Source: Clostridiales bacterium
GTDB lineage: Bacteria > Bacillota > Clostridia > Oscillospirales > Acutalibacteraceae
DNA length: 35,664 nucleotides
Direction: 5' to 3'
Assembly: GCA_012522615.1 (NCBI GenBank)
Contig: JAAYKB010000003.1
Span: forward strand, 1-35,664
The notes below the pieces were generated by a model, which was given only the letters and a program-made list of their open reading frames with translations, ran no database searches and was not told the origin of the DNA. Every line of letters begins with the position of its first letter. The stretch's first letter is position 1. Of the stretch, positions 9,668-18,168 are shown in pieces. The translations under genes were made by a program, and so were the position numbers.

Positions 9668-9840
9668 AGTCATGAGTACAGGTGCCCGGAAACCGGGAGA
9701 ATAGGGAAGCGGGTGAAAATCCCGCGCGGTCCCGCCGCTGTAAAAAGCTGAAACGGTCTTCATAATGTCACTGGAGGAATCCGGGAAGACGAAAGACCGT
9801 AGCTTTGAGCCAGAAGACCTGCCTGTACCGGAATGTCCCC
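9668..9840 (+). promoter_or_regulatory. Cobalamin (AdoCbl) riboswitch aptamer
   Basis: ACAGGTGCCCG..., GGGAAGCGGGTGAAAATCCCGCGCGGTCCCGCCGCTGTAA, CACTGG, GAGCCAGAAGACCTGCCTGTA: canonical B12-box architecture. Confidence 0.95.
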
Positions 9841-9927
9841 CTCTACGGAAGATAGAGTCGGCGTGAGGACAACAGATGTGTGTTGCATATCGATTTTTGC
9901 ATAACATCTGCGGTAAAATGTCACCGT

Positions 9928-9965
9928 GCTGTCTGCTCTTTCGAGTGGGCAGCTTTTCTTTTTCT
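9928..9965 (+). terminator. Riboswitch expression-platform terminator
   Basis: GCTGTCTGCTC-TTTC-GAGTGGGCAGC followed by TTTTCTTTTT. Confidence 0.75.
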
Positions 9966-10030
9966 AAGGGGAATGGAAATCAAGTATTATGGGAGCTTCA
10001 CTCCCCATAAAAGGAAAGGATGGATTTACC

Positions 10031-10453
10031 ATGGGAAAAACACGTAATCACAACACAAAAATCATCATCATCTCAATCGTCGCACTTGTCGTACTGGCTA
10101 CTGCATTCTTTGCCGTGTATCAGTTACTGCGCCCGAAGGGCGTCGAAGGCACGAAGACATTTCATTTGAATGTCATTGTCAACAATGAAACCATAAAATC
10201 GGGATATTTCCGTACCGATGCCGAGTATCTGAGGCAGGCGCTGGAGGAAGAGGATTTAATCAAAGGCAATGAAGGAACATATGGATTGTGGATTACGACT
10301 GTGGCAGGTCGGACGGCGGACAGTGACAAAGAGGAATGGTGGAGTCTTTATAAAAACGGCGAAATGTCTATGACCGGCGTTGACGACACGCCGATTGAGG
10401 ATGGCGACCGTATCGAGTTCAGGTTGATGGTCGGGTATAATGATGCCGAGTGA
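10031..10453 (+). CDS. Membrane-anchored DUF4430 (transcobalamin-like C-terminal domain) protein
   Basis: N-terminal TM helix; WWSLYKNGEMSMTGVDDTPIEDGDRIEFRL matches the DUF4430 pattern; downstream of cobalamin riboswitch. Confidence 0.8.
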   Translation: MGKTRNHNTKIIIISIVALVVLATAFFAVYQLLRPKGVEGTKTFHLNVIVNNETIKSGYFRTDAEYLRQALEEEDLIKGNEGTYGLWITTVAGRTADSDKEEWWSLYKNGEMSMTGVDDTPIEDGDRIEFRLMVGYNDAE

Positions 10454-10967
10454 TAATAATACGGATGGTTTAAGGCGTTTTAGAAACGCAGGGAACAATG
10501 TTGCCGTACTTGCCGTCTGCGCCGCCATTATGTTTGTCCAACAAGTTGCACTGGCAGGTTTGCCTAACATTGAACTGGTGTCACTGCTGGTCATTGTATA
10601 TGCTTATACTTTCCGATTTAAATCGCTGAGCATAATATATGTTTTTGTCTTGATGGAGGGCGTGTACTATGGATTCCATATATGGTGGGTCTCCTACCTG
10701 TATGTCTGGACGATTCTGGCTCTTATAGTCATAGCCTTGCGCGCGGTTAAATCTTCACTCGTTTTGGCGGCAATCTCCGGAATGTTCGGATTGTGCTTTG
10801 GCGCACTATGCTCCATTCCATACCTTGTTACCGGCGGACCGGCCATGGCCATAGCCTACTGGGTAAGCGGCATTCCGTTTGACCTTATTCATTGCGCCAG
10901 CAACTTTATCTTATGTCTGTTGTTGTGGAAACCGCTGATAAAGCTGATTAACAAAATATTAGTATAA
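10440..10967 (+). CDS. ECF transporter S-component-like integral membrane protein (putative cobalamin/corrinoid substrate subunit)
   Basis: Multiple hydrophobic helices, overlaps the DUF4430 gene, shared riboswitch; no ATPase or T component in the window. Confidence 0.65.
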   Translation: MMPSDNNTDGLRRFRNAGNNVAVLAVCAAIMFVQQVALAGLPNIELVSLLVIVYAYTFRFKSLSIIYVFVLMEGVYYGFHIWWVSYLYVWTILALIVIALRAVKSSLVLAAISGMFGLCFGALCSIPYLVTGGPAMAIAYWVSGIPFDLIHCASNFILCLLLWKPLIKLINKILV

Positions 10968-11022
10968 TCAGCTCCGCGGAGGTTTTGTAGGTGGGATTAT
11001 TATATTAATGAATAACCGGAGT

Positions 11023-11083
11023 ATCTAATACCAATCTCAAGCAAGAAAGTAGTCTGATTGTCTAATTGAGATTGGTATTAGAT
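11023..11083. repeat. Perfect 18-bp inverted repeat with 25-nt loop
   Basis: ATCTAATACCAATCTCAA (11023-11040) and TTGAGATTGGTATTAGAT (11066-11083). Confidence 0.9.
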
Positions 11084-11108
11084 TTTCGGTTTTGAGGCTT
11101 TGGTTTGT

Positions 11109-11146
11109 CTGCCAGAAAAATTTGACCCTGCCAGAAAAATTTGACC
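11109..11146. repeat. Two exact tandem copies of a 19-bp unit
   Basis: CTGCCAGAAAAATTTGACC at 11109-11127 and 11128-11146. Confidence 0.95.
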
Positions 11147-11203
11147 CTCGGCACTTGATTTTTCGACGCTTATATTGTATACTTTTCATCGGCTCGAAAT
11201 TAT

Positions 11204-11290
11204 GCCGGTGTGATGGAATTGGCAGACGTGCTGGACTCAAAATCCAGTGGTGGCGACACCGTGCCGGTTCGACCCCGGCCACCGGCACCA
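11204..11290 (+). tRNA. tRNA-Leu (anticodon CAA), CCA encoded
   Basis: GCCGGTG/CACCGGC acceptor stem, CTGGA-CTCAAAA-TCCAG anticodon stem-loop, long variable arm, GGTTCGACCCC T arm, CCA end. Confidence 0.96.
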
Positions 11291-11331
11291 AACCCGCTGG
11301 CCCTTGATATATCAAGGGCCAGCGGGTTTTT
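11291..11331 (+). terminator. Terminator of tRNA-Leu
   Basis: AACCCGCTGGCCCTTGAT / ATCAAGGGCCAGCGGGTT perfect stem followed by T-run. Confidence 0.9.
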
Positions 11332-11444
11332 GGTTGGGGCCCCCCGACTGTGTCGGGGGTTCGGGTAGAGCTTTGGCATTCCATAAGAAAACTCCTTTTA
11401 TTTAGAGATGTTATAACAAAATTTAAAAAGTAATGTTTTTGGTA

Positions 11445-11473
11445 TTGACAAAAATGAAAATCGGGTGTATAAT
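11445..11473 (+). promoter_or_regulatory. Sigma-A promoter for ylxM-ffh operon
   Basis: TTGACA, 17-nt spacer, TATAAT. Confidence 0.85.
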
Positions 11474-11578
11474 TTGCTGTAAAGTGAAAGTCTTTACAGT
11501 TCTGCAACGCAATGTGCGTTGCGTATTGCAGATTGTTTAAGTACTAAATAATACTCGGCGGGAAAGGATGGTTATGGC

Positions 11579-11944
11579 ATGGCAAAGAATATGGAGATTT
11601 CGCTGCTTTTTGATTTTTACGGTGATATGCTGACAGAAAAACAGCGGGACATGATTGAATACTATTATAACGATGACCTTTCCCTTGCAGAGATTGCAGA
11701 AAATGTGGGTATTACCCGTCAGGGTGTCCGGGATTCGATAAAACGCGCCGAAATCCAGCTTCTTGAGATGGAGGAGCGGCTCGGGCTTGTTCGTCGGTTC
11801 AACGAAATGAAAAACGGCTTTGAATCCATCAGGGTTGCTGCCAGCGACATACGGGAGTTGAACCAACGCGCCGGATATTCCCGTGATATTGAAGAAAGGG
11901 CTTCGCGGATACTTGAGGTATCACGCCGCCTGTGCGAGATATAG
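11579..11944 (+). CDS. ylxM: YlxM-type (UPF0122) helix-turn-helix protein associated with ffh
   Basis: LLFDFYGDMLTEKQRDMIEYYYNDDLSLAEIAENVGITRQGVRDSIKRAE; precedes ffh. Confidence 0.9.
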   Translation: MAKNMEISLLFDFYGDMLTEKQRDMIEYYYNDDLSLAEIAENVGITRQGVRDSIKRAEIQLLEMEERLGLVRRFNEMKNGFESIRVAASDIRELNQRAGYSRDIEERASRILEVSRRLCEI

Positions 11945-12008
11945 CAGTACTGATTTCTATTGCTTATAAACTGTTTCTATATATTTATAAAGCCTAAGGA
12001 GGGTAACC

Positions 12009-13367
12009 GTGGCATTTGAAGGTCTTTCCGAAAAACTTACCGCCGCCTTTAAACGGCTGCGCTCCAAAGGAAAGTTAAGTGAATCAGACGTCAAGGAGGC
12101 CATGCGGGAGGTTCGTCTTGCCCTTCTGGAGGCTGATGTAAACTATAAGGTAGCCAAGGATTTTACCTCCGCCGTGACGGAGCGTGCCGTCGGTTCCCAG
12201 GTGATGGAGAGTCTTACTCCGGCTCAGATGGTTGTCAAGATTGTCAATGAAGAGCTTTGTGCTTTAATGGGCGGACAGGCCTCAAGGCTTGCTTCTGCCA
12301 ACCGTCCGCCCTGTATTATTATGATGTGCGGGCTTCAGGGTTCCGGTAAAACCACCCACTCCGGCAAGCTTGGCAAGATGCTGAAATCTCAGGGCCACAG
12401 GCCGTTGCTGGTCGCCTGTGACGTATATCGCCCCGCTGCCATCAAACAGCTTGAGGTTGTGGGGGAAAAGGCCGGCGTGCCGGTTTTTCAAATGGGCAAT
12501 GCCAATCCGATTGATATTGCGCACAAAGCCGTTGCACATGCACGCGATTACGGAAATGACTATGTTATCCTTGATACTGCGGGTCGGCTCCATATTGACG
12601 AACAGCTTATGGAGGAACTTAAAAACATTAAATCGGCTGTAAAGCCGCATGAGATACTATTTGTTGTGGATGCCATGACGGGTCAGGACGCGGTTAACGC
12701 GGCCTCGGCATTTAACGACGCGCTTGGAATAGACGGGGTTATACTGACCAAGCTGGACGGCGATACCCGCGGAGGCGCGGCACTCTCGGTACGGGCGGTC
12801 ACCGGCAAGCCGATAAAGTTTGCGGGAATCGGTGAAAAGCTGGACGACCTTGAAGTGTTTCATCCCGAACGTATGGCATCCCGTATCCTCGGTATGGGCG
12901 ATGTCCTCTCGCTGATTGAGAAAGCCGAACAGCAGATAGACGCCAACCAGGCGGAAGAACTCGCCCGTAAAATGAGGGAAAACAAGTTTGACTTTAATGA
13001 TATGCTGGATCAGTTCCGCCAGATTAGCAAGATGGGCGACCTCAAGGGTATGCTTTCCATGATACCCGGAATCGGAAATCAGCTCAAAAATGTGGACATT
13101 GACGAGCGGCAGATGGCACGGGTTGAAGCGATAATACTCTCGATGACGCCGCAAGAAAGATCAAAGCCCGATCTTATCAATCCGTCCAGAAAAAGGCGGA
13201 TTGCCGCGGGTTGCGGCATGAAGGTCGAGGACGTCAACCGACTGATTAAACAGTATGAGTCCATGCGTCAGATGATGAAGCAGATGAAGAATATGGGGAG
13301 AAAAGGCATGCGCGGAATACCGCGTATCCCTCAGATGCCCCCAATGGGCGGAAGACGCGGATTTTAG
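12009..13367 (+). CDS. ffh: Signal recognition particle protein
   Basis: GLQGSGKTT, DTAGR, TKLDGDTRGGAALS, Met-rich C-terminal M domain; GTG start. Confidence 0.98.
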   Translation: MAFEGLSEKLTAAFKRLRSKGKLSESDVKEAMREVRLALLEADVNYKVAKDFTSAVTERAVGSQVMESLTPAQMVVKIVNEELCALMGGQASRLASANRPPCIIMMCGLQGSGKTTHSGKLGKMLKSQGHRPLLVACDVYRPAAIKQLEVVGEKAGVPVFQMGNANPIDIAHKAVAHARDYGNDYVILDTAGRLHIDEQLMEELKNIKSAVKPHEILFVVDAMTGQDAVNAASAFNDALGIDGVILTKLDGDTRGGAALSVRAVTGKPIKFAGIGEKLDDLEVFHPERMASRILGMGDVLSLIEKAEQQIDANQAEELARKMRENKFDFNDMLDQFRQISKMGDLKGMLSMIPGIGNQLKNVDIDERQMARVEAIILSMTPQERSKPDLINPSRKRRIAAGCGMKVEDVNRLIKQYESMRQMMKQMKNMGRKGMRGIPRIPQMPPMGGRRGF

Positions 13368-13445
13368 TTTTTAATATTGTATTCTGCCAATGAGGTATGT
13401 CCTTGCTGGTTGAAGATAAAGTTGAGAAATTTTGGAGGTAAGCAA

Positions 13446-13691
13446 ATGGCAGTCAAGATTAGGCTTCGCAGAATGGGTGCGAAGAAAAGCCCTTTTTATC
13501 GAATTGTTGTAGCGGATTCACGTTATCCCAGAGATGGCCGTTTTATAGAGGAAATCGGTTTTTATAATCCTCTGTCAGAACCGGTTGAGATAAAGGTTGA
13601 TTCCGAAAAAGCAAAGAAATGGATTTCAAACGGTGCGCAGCCTACAGATACCGTTAGAGCACTTCTAAAAAGGGCGGGAATTGAGTATTAG
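13446..13691 (+). CDS. rpsP: 30S ribosomal protein S16
   Basis: [42 protein letters not shown]. Confidence 0.98.
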   Translation: MAVKIRLRRMGAKKSPFYRIVVADSRYPRDGRFIEEIGFYNPLSEPVEIKVDSEKAKKWISNGAQPTDTVRALLKRAGIEY

Positions 13692-13796
13692 ACAAGGCGC
13701 GCCCGGGTTTCCGGACGCTTTGAGGAGTATGTGTGAGAGTCTGAGCGGCAAGGATTATTCCGCATACTTCTTCTGCAAAGAAGGGGGTTATTGGTT

Positions 13797-14030
13797 ATGA
13801 ACGAACTATTGGCATCAATCGCAAAAGGTCTTGTTGAGGATCCCGACGCAGTAGTCGTGAAACAAGACGAGCCGGCCGAAGACGGTACCATTGTGTTCCA
13901 CCTTCATGTTGCGCCCGATGACATGGGACGTGTAATCGGAAAACAGGGTCGCATTGCCAAAGCGATTCGTACTGTTATGCGTGCTGCCGCTACCCGCCGG
14001 GAAACCCGGGTATCCGTGGAAATCGACTGA
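13797..14030 (+). CDS. khpA: KH-domain RNA-binding protein (KhpA/YlqC family)
   Basis: PDDMGRVIGKQGRIAKAIRTVMRAAA KH motif; follows rpsP. Confidence 0.92.
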   Translation: MNELLASIAKGLVEDPDAVVVKQDEPAEDGTIVFHLHVAPDDMGRVIGKQGRIAKAIRTVMRAAATRRETRVSVEID

Positions 14031-14051
14031 ATTACTTATGACCCGCGGAAA

Positions 14052-14095
14052 AACTAAAAAAGCTGTCGCAATACAAGCGGCAGTTTTTTTAGTTA
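14052..14095 (+). terminator. Rho-independent terminator
   Basis: AAAAAAGCTGTCGC-loop-GCGGCAGTTTTTTT. Confidence 0.85.
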
Positions 14096-14202
14096 GCGGT
14101 ATATTATTGTTGGTGCGCGGCAAACGCGATAATCTAATAAAATAATGTTTATTTTGTAATGCTGATGGTCTATAGGGATAACAGAAAAGGTGGGGATATT
14201 CT

Positions 14203-14682
14203 TTGGAAAGAAATGAATCAAAGTTTGTTTCGGATTCGCGTACCCAGCAGGTTCAAATTGTACTTCCGCAGCATGCCAATGCCTATAAACGCCTATTCGG
14301 CGGTGTGCTGATGCAATGGATTGACATTACGGCGGCGGTTACGGCCAGACGTCATTCCTGCACAGAGGTTACCACTGTCCGGATTGATACGCTTGATTTT
14401 GTGGCTCCGGCCTATGTCGGGAGCACCGTTTTGCTTGAGGGATGCATTACGCATGTCGGCAACACATCAATGGAGGTACGGGTTGACACCTATGTGGAAT
14501 CGCTTGACGGAAACCGTGAACATGTCAACCGCGCCTATGTTGTGATGGTGGCGCTGGACGATCAGGGTAAGCCTGTCAAGGTCCCCGGCCTCATTCCGGT
14601 AAGCGACGAGGAAAAGGCCGAATGGGAGGCCGGCGAAAAAAGACGCATGCTTCGTAAACAGCGGCGGGAGGAAAAATATTAA
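14203..14682 (+). CDS. Hotdog-fold acyl-CoA thioesterase (YkhA-like)
   Basis: ANAYKRLFGGVLMQWIDITAAVTARRHS thioesterase motif; TTG start after AAAAGGTGGGG. Confidence 0.85.
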   Translation: MERNESKFVSDSRTQQVQIVLPQHANAYKRLFGGVLMQWIDITAAVTARRHSCTEVTTVRIDTLDFVAPAYVGSTVLLEGCITHVGNTSMEVRVDTYVESLDGNREHVNRAYVVMVALDDQGKPVKVPGLIPVSDEEKAEWEAGEKRRMLRKQRREEKY

Positions 14683-14712
14683 GCCCATCGGCTCAGCCGA
14701 TGGGCTTTGACT
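14682..14712. terminator. Rho-independent terminator between convergent genes
   Basis: AAGCCCATCGGC-TCA-GCCGATGGGCTTT. Confidence 0.8.
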
Positions 14713-15872
14713 TATTGGTTGGCTGTCCTTTTTTGCTTACTGACAAACAATGCTACCGAAAAAATTGCAATCGCAAAACCAAGCTGAATCAATACTGCAG
14801 TCAGAACGTCATTGCGCCCTTTATCAAAACCTATTTCACTGATTATATTATTTGCCTTTACAAACCAGTAAGCCGGAAGGAAGCTGGCAACCCGCAACAC
14901 CCCGCTTCCGAGCAAGGACTGCGGTACGAATACCCCGCATAAAAAGCTCATGCCCATTGAAAGAACATTGGATACGGCTGCTTGTACGTTATGGCTTTTG
15001 ATAAGGATTCCCACCAGAAATCCGATGGCGGTACAAACGGTTGTAAATACAAGCGAGTTCAAAGCGAGAATGGGCAGTGATTCTGACAAGACGAGCGATT
15101 CCCCATATATTATAATTCCGAAGAGAACAATGACGGCCCAGCAGAAAAGGGAATAGATTATGCTGCCGAGGCCAATCTGGATATTCATACTGCGCTGCTT
15201 GATTGGAGAGCACAGGTTTCTCCGCTTTAAGTCAGGCTGGTTAAATACCATCATAATGGTGCTTATGCCCAATGTGGCAAGCGCCAGCATAACATAGGGG
15301 AAAAAGTTGAAATAGTAGGTGTATCCTTCCGAATTATTGCTTTCGACCCTGGATTTCATAACAATATCCGTCTTCACGGCAAGATTTTTTGAAACAAGCT
15401 CTGCTTGTTTTTCTGCCGTAAAATTGCTGTAATCGCCGACAAGGCGCAAGGTCTGCAGGTATCTGTTTACAATCAAATCCAGATATATGGCGGATGTGGA
15501 ATTGGGAACAACAACCGTTTCAATCCTGCTGTTTTCGCTTTTATTAAAACTGTCAGAGAATCCCTTTGGGATGATGGCTATATACTCAACCTTGCGAAAA
15601 AACAGCGCGTCTTGAAGCTTTTCGGTATCATCCGGCATATCAACAATTGTGCTGGTTTTTGAAAGATATTCGGTCAGTCCCTTTGCAATGTTGTTTTCTC
15701 CGTCCCGGTTGATAACCGCGATTCTGATTTTTGAATCCGTAAAGCCTGTGTCTTCAGGAGAGGTGTAAAATTGCGAGGTCATATACGTGACGCCGAGGAA
15801 TATCAGGAGGTAGATGATTAGCGGTGTCCTTGCGGCGTTGATGATTCGAAAAAAGGTTTTAAATACTGGCAT
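14712..15872 (-). CDS. ABC-2 type exporter permease
   Basis: N-terminal TM, large extracytoplasmic domain, C-terminal TM bundle; adjacent paralogous permease and ATPase. Confidence 0.8.
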   Translation of the reverse strand: MPVFKTFFRIINAARTPLIIYLLIFLGVTYMTSQFYTSPEDTGFTDSKIRIAVINRDGENNIAKGLTEYLSKTSTIVDMPDDTEKLQDALFFRKVEYIAIIPKGFSDSFNKSENSRIETVVVPNSTSAIYLDLIVNRYLQTLRLVGDYSNFTAEKQAELVSKNLAVKTDIVMKSRVESNNSEGYTYYFNFFPYVMLALATLGISTIMMVFNQPDLKRRNLCSPIKQRSMNIQIGLGSIIYSLFCWAVIVLFGIIIYGESLVLSESLPILALNSLVFTTVCTAIGFLVGILIKSHNVQAAVSNVLSMGMSFLCGVFVPQSLLGSGVLRVASFLPAYWFVKANNIISEIGFDKGRNDVLTAVLIQLGFAIAIFSVALFVSKQKRTANQ

Positions 15873-17001
15873 AACGTTCCCTCCTCAAAAACAGATAGCT
15901 GCCGATGGTAAAGAGGATTGAAATTACGCATAGCAGTCCGATATTTATAAAGTAGCGCGTGAGCGGCTCATAGATATAAAGACTGTAGAATGCGTCGGTA
16001 ATCAGCGCTGCCGGATTGACCATGTTGAGTATGGGAACATTCTGGTCAATAATTATTTTCATGTTGCCGAACATCAATCCGGAAAGGAAGCTCATGGTCA
16101 TTGAGAAGCCTAACAGAATGGATGTTTTGAAGTTTTCGCTCTTTCTGAAGGCGGAACCGATAAAGGTTCCGAACGAAACGCCGGTGAAGCAGCCGACCAG
16201 ACAGGTCAAAACGACATAACCCCAGCGTTCGCCGAAATCAACACCCAGAACAAACGCGATATAACCGACTGTGATAAGGATTTCGCTGAAATGAATAACA
16301 AGAGCCGCCAAAATGTCGCTTGAAACAGCTTTTAGTTTGTGGGTGGGGGCAATACTTCGGCGGGCGCCTAATGCCGAGAGGTCAGCCTGAATTTCGGTTG
16401 TGTTGCGCATTCCCCAAAAGGAGCCGTAAAGGCATGACATGGCGATTAGGGCATAGAAATAGTTGAGCATGGTGTCGGGCTTCGCCCCGCTGAAGGTAAT
16501 CTCTTTGGTGTAGATATTCTGATCCGAAAGAGCGTCGAGCAGTCCCTCGCCGATGGCATTGGGATTGCTTTCAATAACAGCTTGAACAGTCTTTTCGGTC
16601 TGGAGATACTGATCCAGCAAAGTCTTGAGTATGCTTTGGTTCAGCCCTGATTTTTTTACCTTCAAAGAGATTGTATCCGAGACAATTATGACACCCGAGA
16701 CCTGGCCGTTCTCCAGTTTTTCATCGGCCTCCTTTTCGTCCAGTACAGACAGTTTCAGACGAGGATTATCGCCGCTTGAAACGCTCTTGAGAAACTCCGA
16801 AAAGTAGGTGTTGGATTTGTATGAGTCGTTATTGACGACTGCGGTGGGAATTGGGGAAAACTCCTCGGATTTATTCATAACGCTGCTGAATGCAATGTAA
16901 AAAAATGTAGCAAGAAGTATCGGAAATAACAGTGTCCAGAAGACGCTGTCCTTGTCCCGTAGCAGCGTTTTTACTCGTGAGGAAAACAAAAAGAAAAACA
17001 C
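15859..17001 (-). CDS. ABC-2 type exporter permease
   Basis: As above; 14-nt overlap with downstream permease. Confidence 0.8.
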   Translation of the reverse strand: MFFFLFSSRVKTLLRDKDSVFWTLLFPILLATFFYIAFSSVMNKSEEFSPIPTAVVNNDSYKSNTYFSEFLKSVSSGDNPRLKLSVLDEKEADEKLENGQVSGVIIVSDTISLKVKKSGLNQSILKTLLDQYLQTEKTVQAVIESNPNAIGEGLLDALSDQNIYTKEITFSGAKPDTMLNYFYALIAMSCLYGSFWGMRNTTEIQADLSALGARRSIAPTHKLKAVSSDILAALVIHFSEILITVGYIAFVLGVDFGERWGYVVLTCLVGCFTGVSFGTFIGSAFRKSENFKTSILLGFSMTMSFLSGLMFGNMKIIIDQNVPILNMVNPAALITDAFYSLYIYEPLTRYFINIGLLCVISILFTIGSYLFLRRERYASI

Positions 17002-17015
17002 TACGGCGACCTCCT

Positions 17016-17948
17016 TTAATCACGAAGTTCTTTTCCGGTGATTTCGAGAAAGACATCGTTCAATGTGGGCAGTTCGGAATACACGCGCCCAAAGGACAAA
17101 TCGCGAACCTTAAGTGTGTCGAGAACGCGGATAAGGTTATGCTTTCCGCCCGAACAGTGCACGATAAGCCGATTATCCGAATAAGCTGCATCTGTTATAT
17201 GAGGCAGGCTTTTGATTGATTCGAGATCATCGTCGGACAGCTTATACATTTCAATGGTAAGGGTTTCACCGGTCTTTATCATCTTTTTTAACTCTTCCTT
17301 GGTACCGATTGCGAGGGTTCTGCCCTTGTCGATTATAGCTATTCTGCTGCAGATTCGCTCAACCTCTTCCATATAATGCGATGTGTAGACAATGGTCGCA
17401 CCTTCTCGGTTGAGCCGTAAAATTCCCTCAAGAATATTGTTGCGGCTTTGGGGGTCGACTGCCACGGTCGGTTCGTCAAGAAAGATAAGCTTCGGCTTAT
17501 GCGCGATTCCGCAGGCGATATTGAGTCGGCGGAGCAGCCCGCCCGACAGCTTTTTGGGCTTGAATTTTCGATAATCCTGCAGACCGACAAACTCGATTGC
17601 TTCATCGACATATTTGTTGCATTTTTCTTTATCGGAGATATATAAGCTGCAGAAATAATGGATGTTTTCAAATACCGTCAGTTCGTTGAAAACGGCGACA
17701 TTCTGCATTACCACTCCGATATTGCGTTTTGTATCATAGGCGTCCGGGGTCATGGGCTTGCCGAAGATTTCAATCGTTCCTTTATCGTATTTAAGCAGGG
17801 ACAGCATACAATTAATTGCCGTGGTTTTTCCCGAGCCGTTCGGACCCAGAAGTCCGAACACCTCGCCCTCTTTAATCTCCAGCCCGAAATGATCAAGAGC
17901 CAGCAGATCGCCGTACCGTTTTACAAGATTTTGCACTTTAATAACCAT
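17016..17948 (-). CDS. ABC transporter ATP-binding protein
   Basis: Walker A GPNGSGKTT, signature LSGGLLRR, Walker B LIFLDEPT; start chosen at MVIKVQNLVKRYG with GGAGG upstream. Confidence 0.93.
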   Translation of the reverse strand: MVIKVQNLVKRYGDLLALDHFGLEIKEGEVFGLLGPNGSGKTTAINCMLSLLKYDKGTIEIFGKPMTPDAYDTKRNIGVVMQNVAVFNELTVFENIHYFCSLYISDKEKCNKYVDEAIEFVGLQDYRKFKPKKLSGGLLRRLNIACGIAHKPKLIFLDEPTVAVDPQSRNNILEGILRLNREGATIVYTSHYMEEVERICSRIAIIDKGRTLAIGTKEELKKMIKTGETLTIEMYKLSDDDLESIKSLPHITDAAYSDNRLIVHCSGGKHNLIRVLDTLKVRDLSFGRVYSELPTLNDVFLEITGKELRD

Positions 17949-18090
17949 GGTATATTTCCTCCCTGGGTTTGATGACCTTATTTTAACAAATCCGTAGCGA
18001 ATGCGGTAGTGAATACAGTCATAAATTGAAGTGACAAATGTCATTTGGAAGTAGAACCACAGACAATAAATCGGGGGGGAGCCACAGAGG

Positions 18091-18122
18091 TAAAAAATGA
18101 GGCGGCTAAATTGCCGCCTCAT
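18091..18122 (-). terminator. Terminator downstream of dnaJ
   Basis: Minus strand ATGAGGCGGC-loop-GCCGCCTCATTTTTT. Confidence 0.8.
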
Positions 18123-18168
18123 CCTTCAGTTTTATTATATAGGTTTACCCTAACTATCGGCAAAAAGC

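Noticed and set aside
10968-11000. CTCCGCGGAG palindrome followed by GTTTTG as a terminator
   Set aside because: The palindrome leaves no room for a loop; the longer inverted repeat at 11023-11083 is a better candidate.
11104-11150. CRISPR array from the two 19-bp direct repeats
   Set aside because: Only two copies, directly adjacent with no spacer, no cas genes; a simple tandem duplication.
11037-11507. Minus-strand ORF with a good SD (AAAAGGAG...ATG near 11382) covering the tRNA-Leu antisense
   Set aside because: The translated core (VAGVEPARCRHHWILSPARLPIPSHR) is the familiar spurious antisense-tRNA translation; the ORF also spans the tRNA terminator and the promoter-side repeats.
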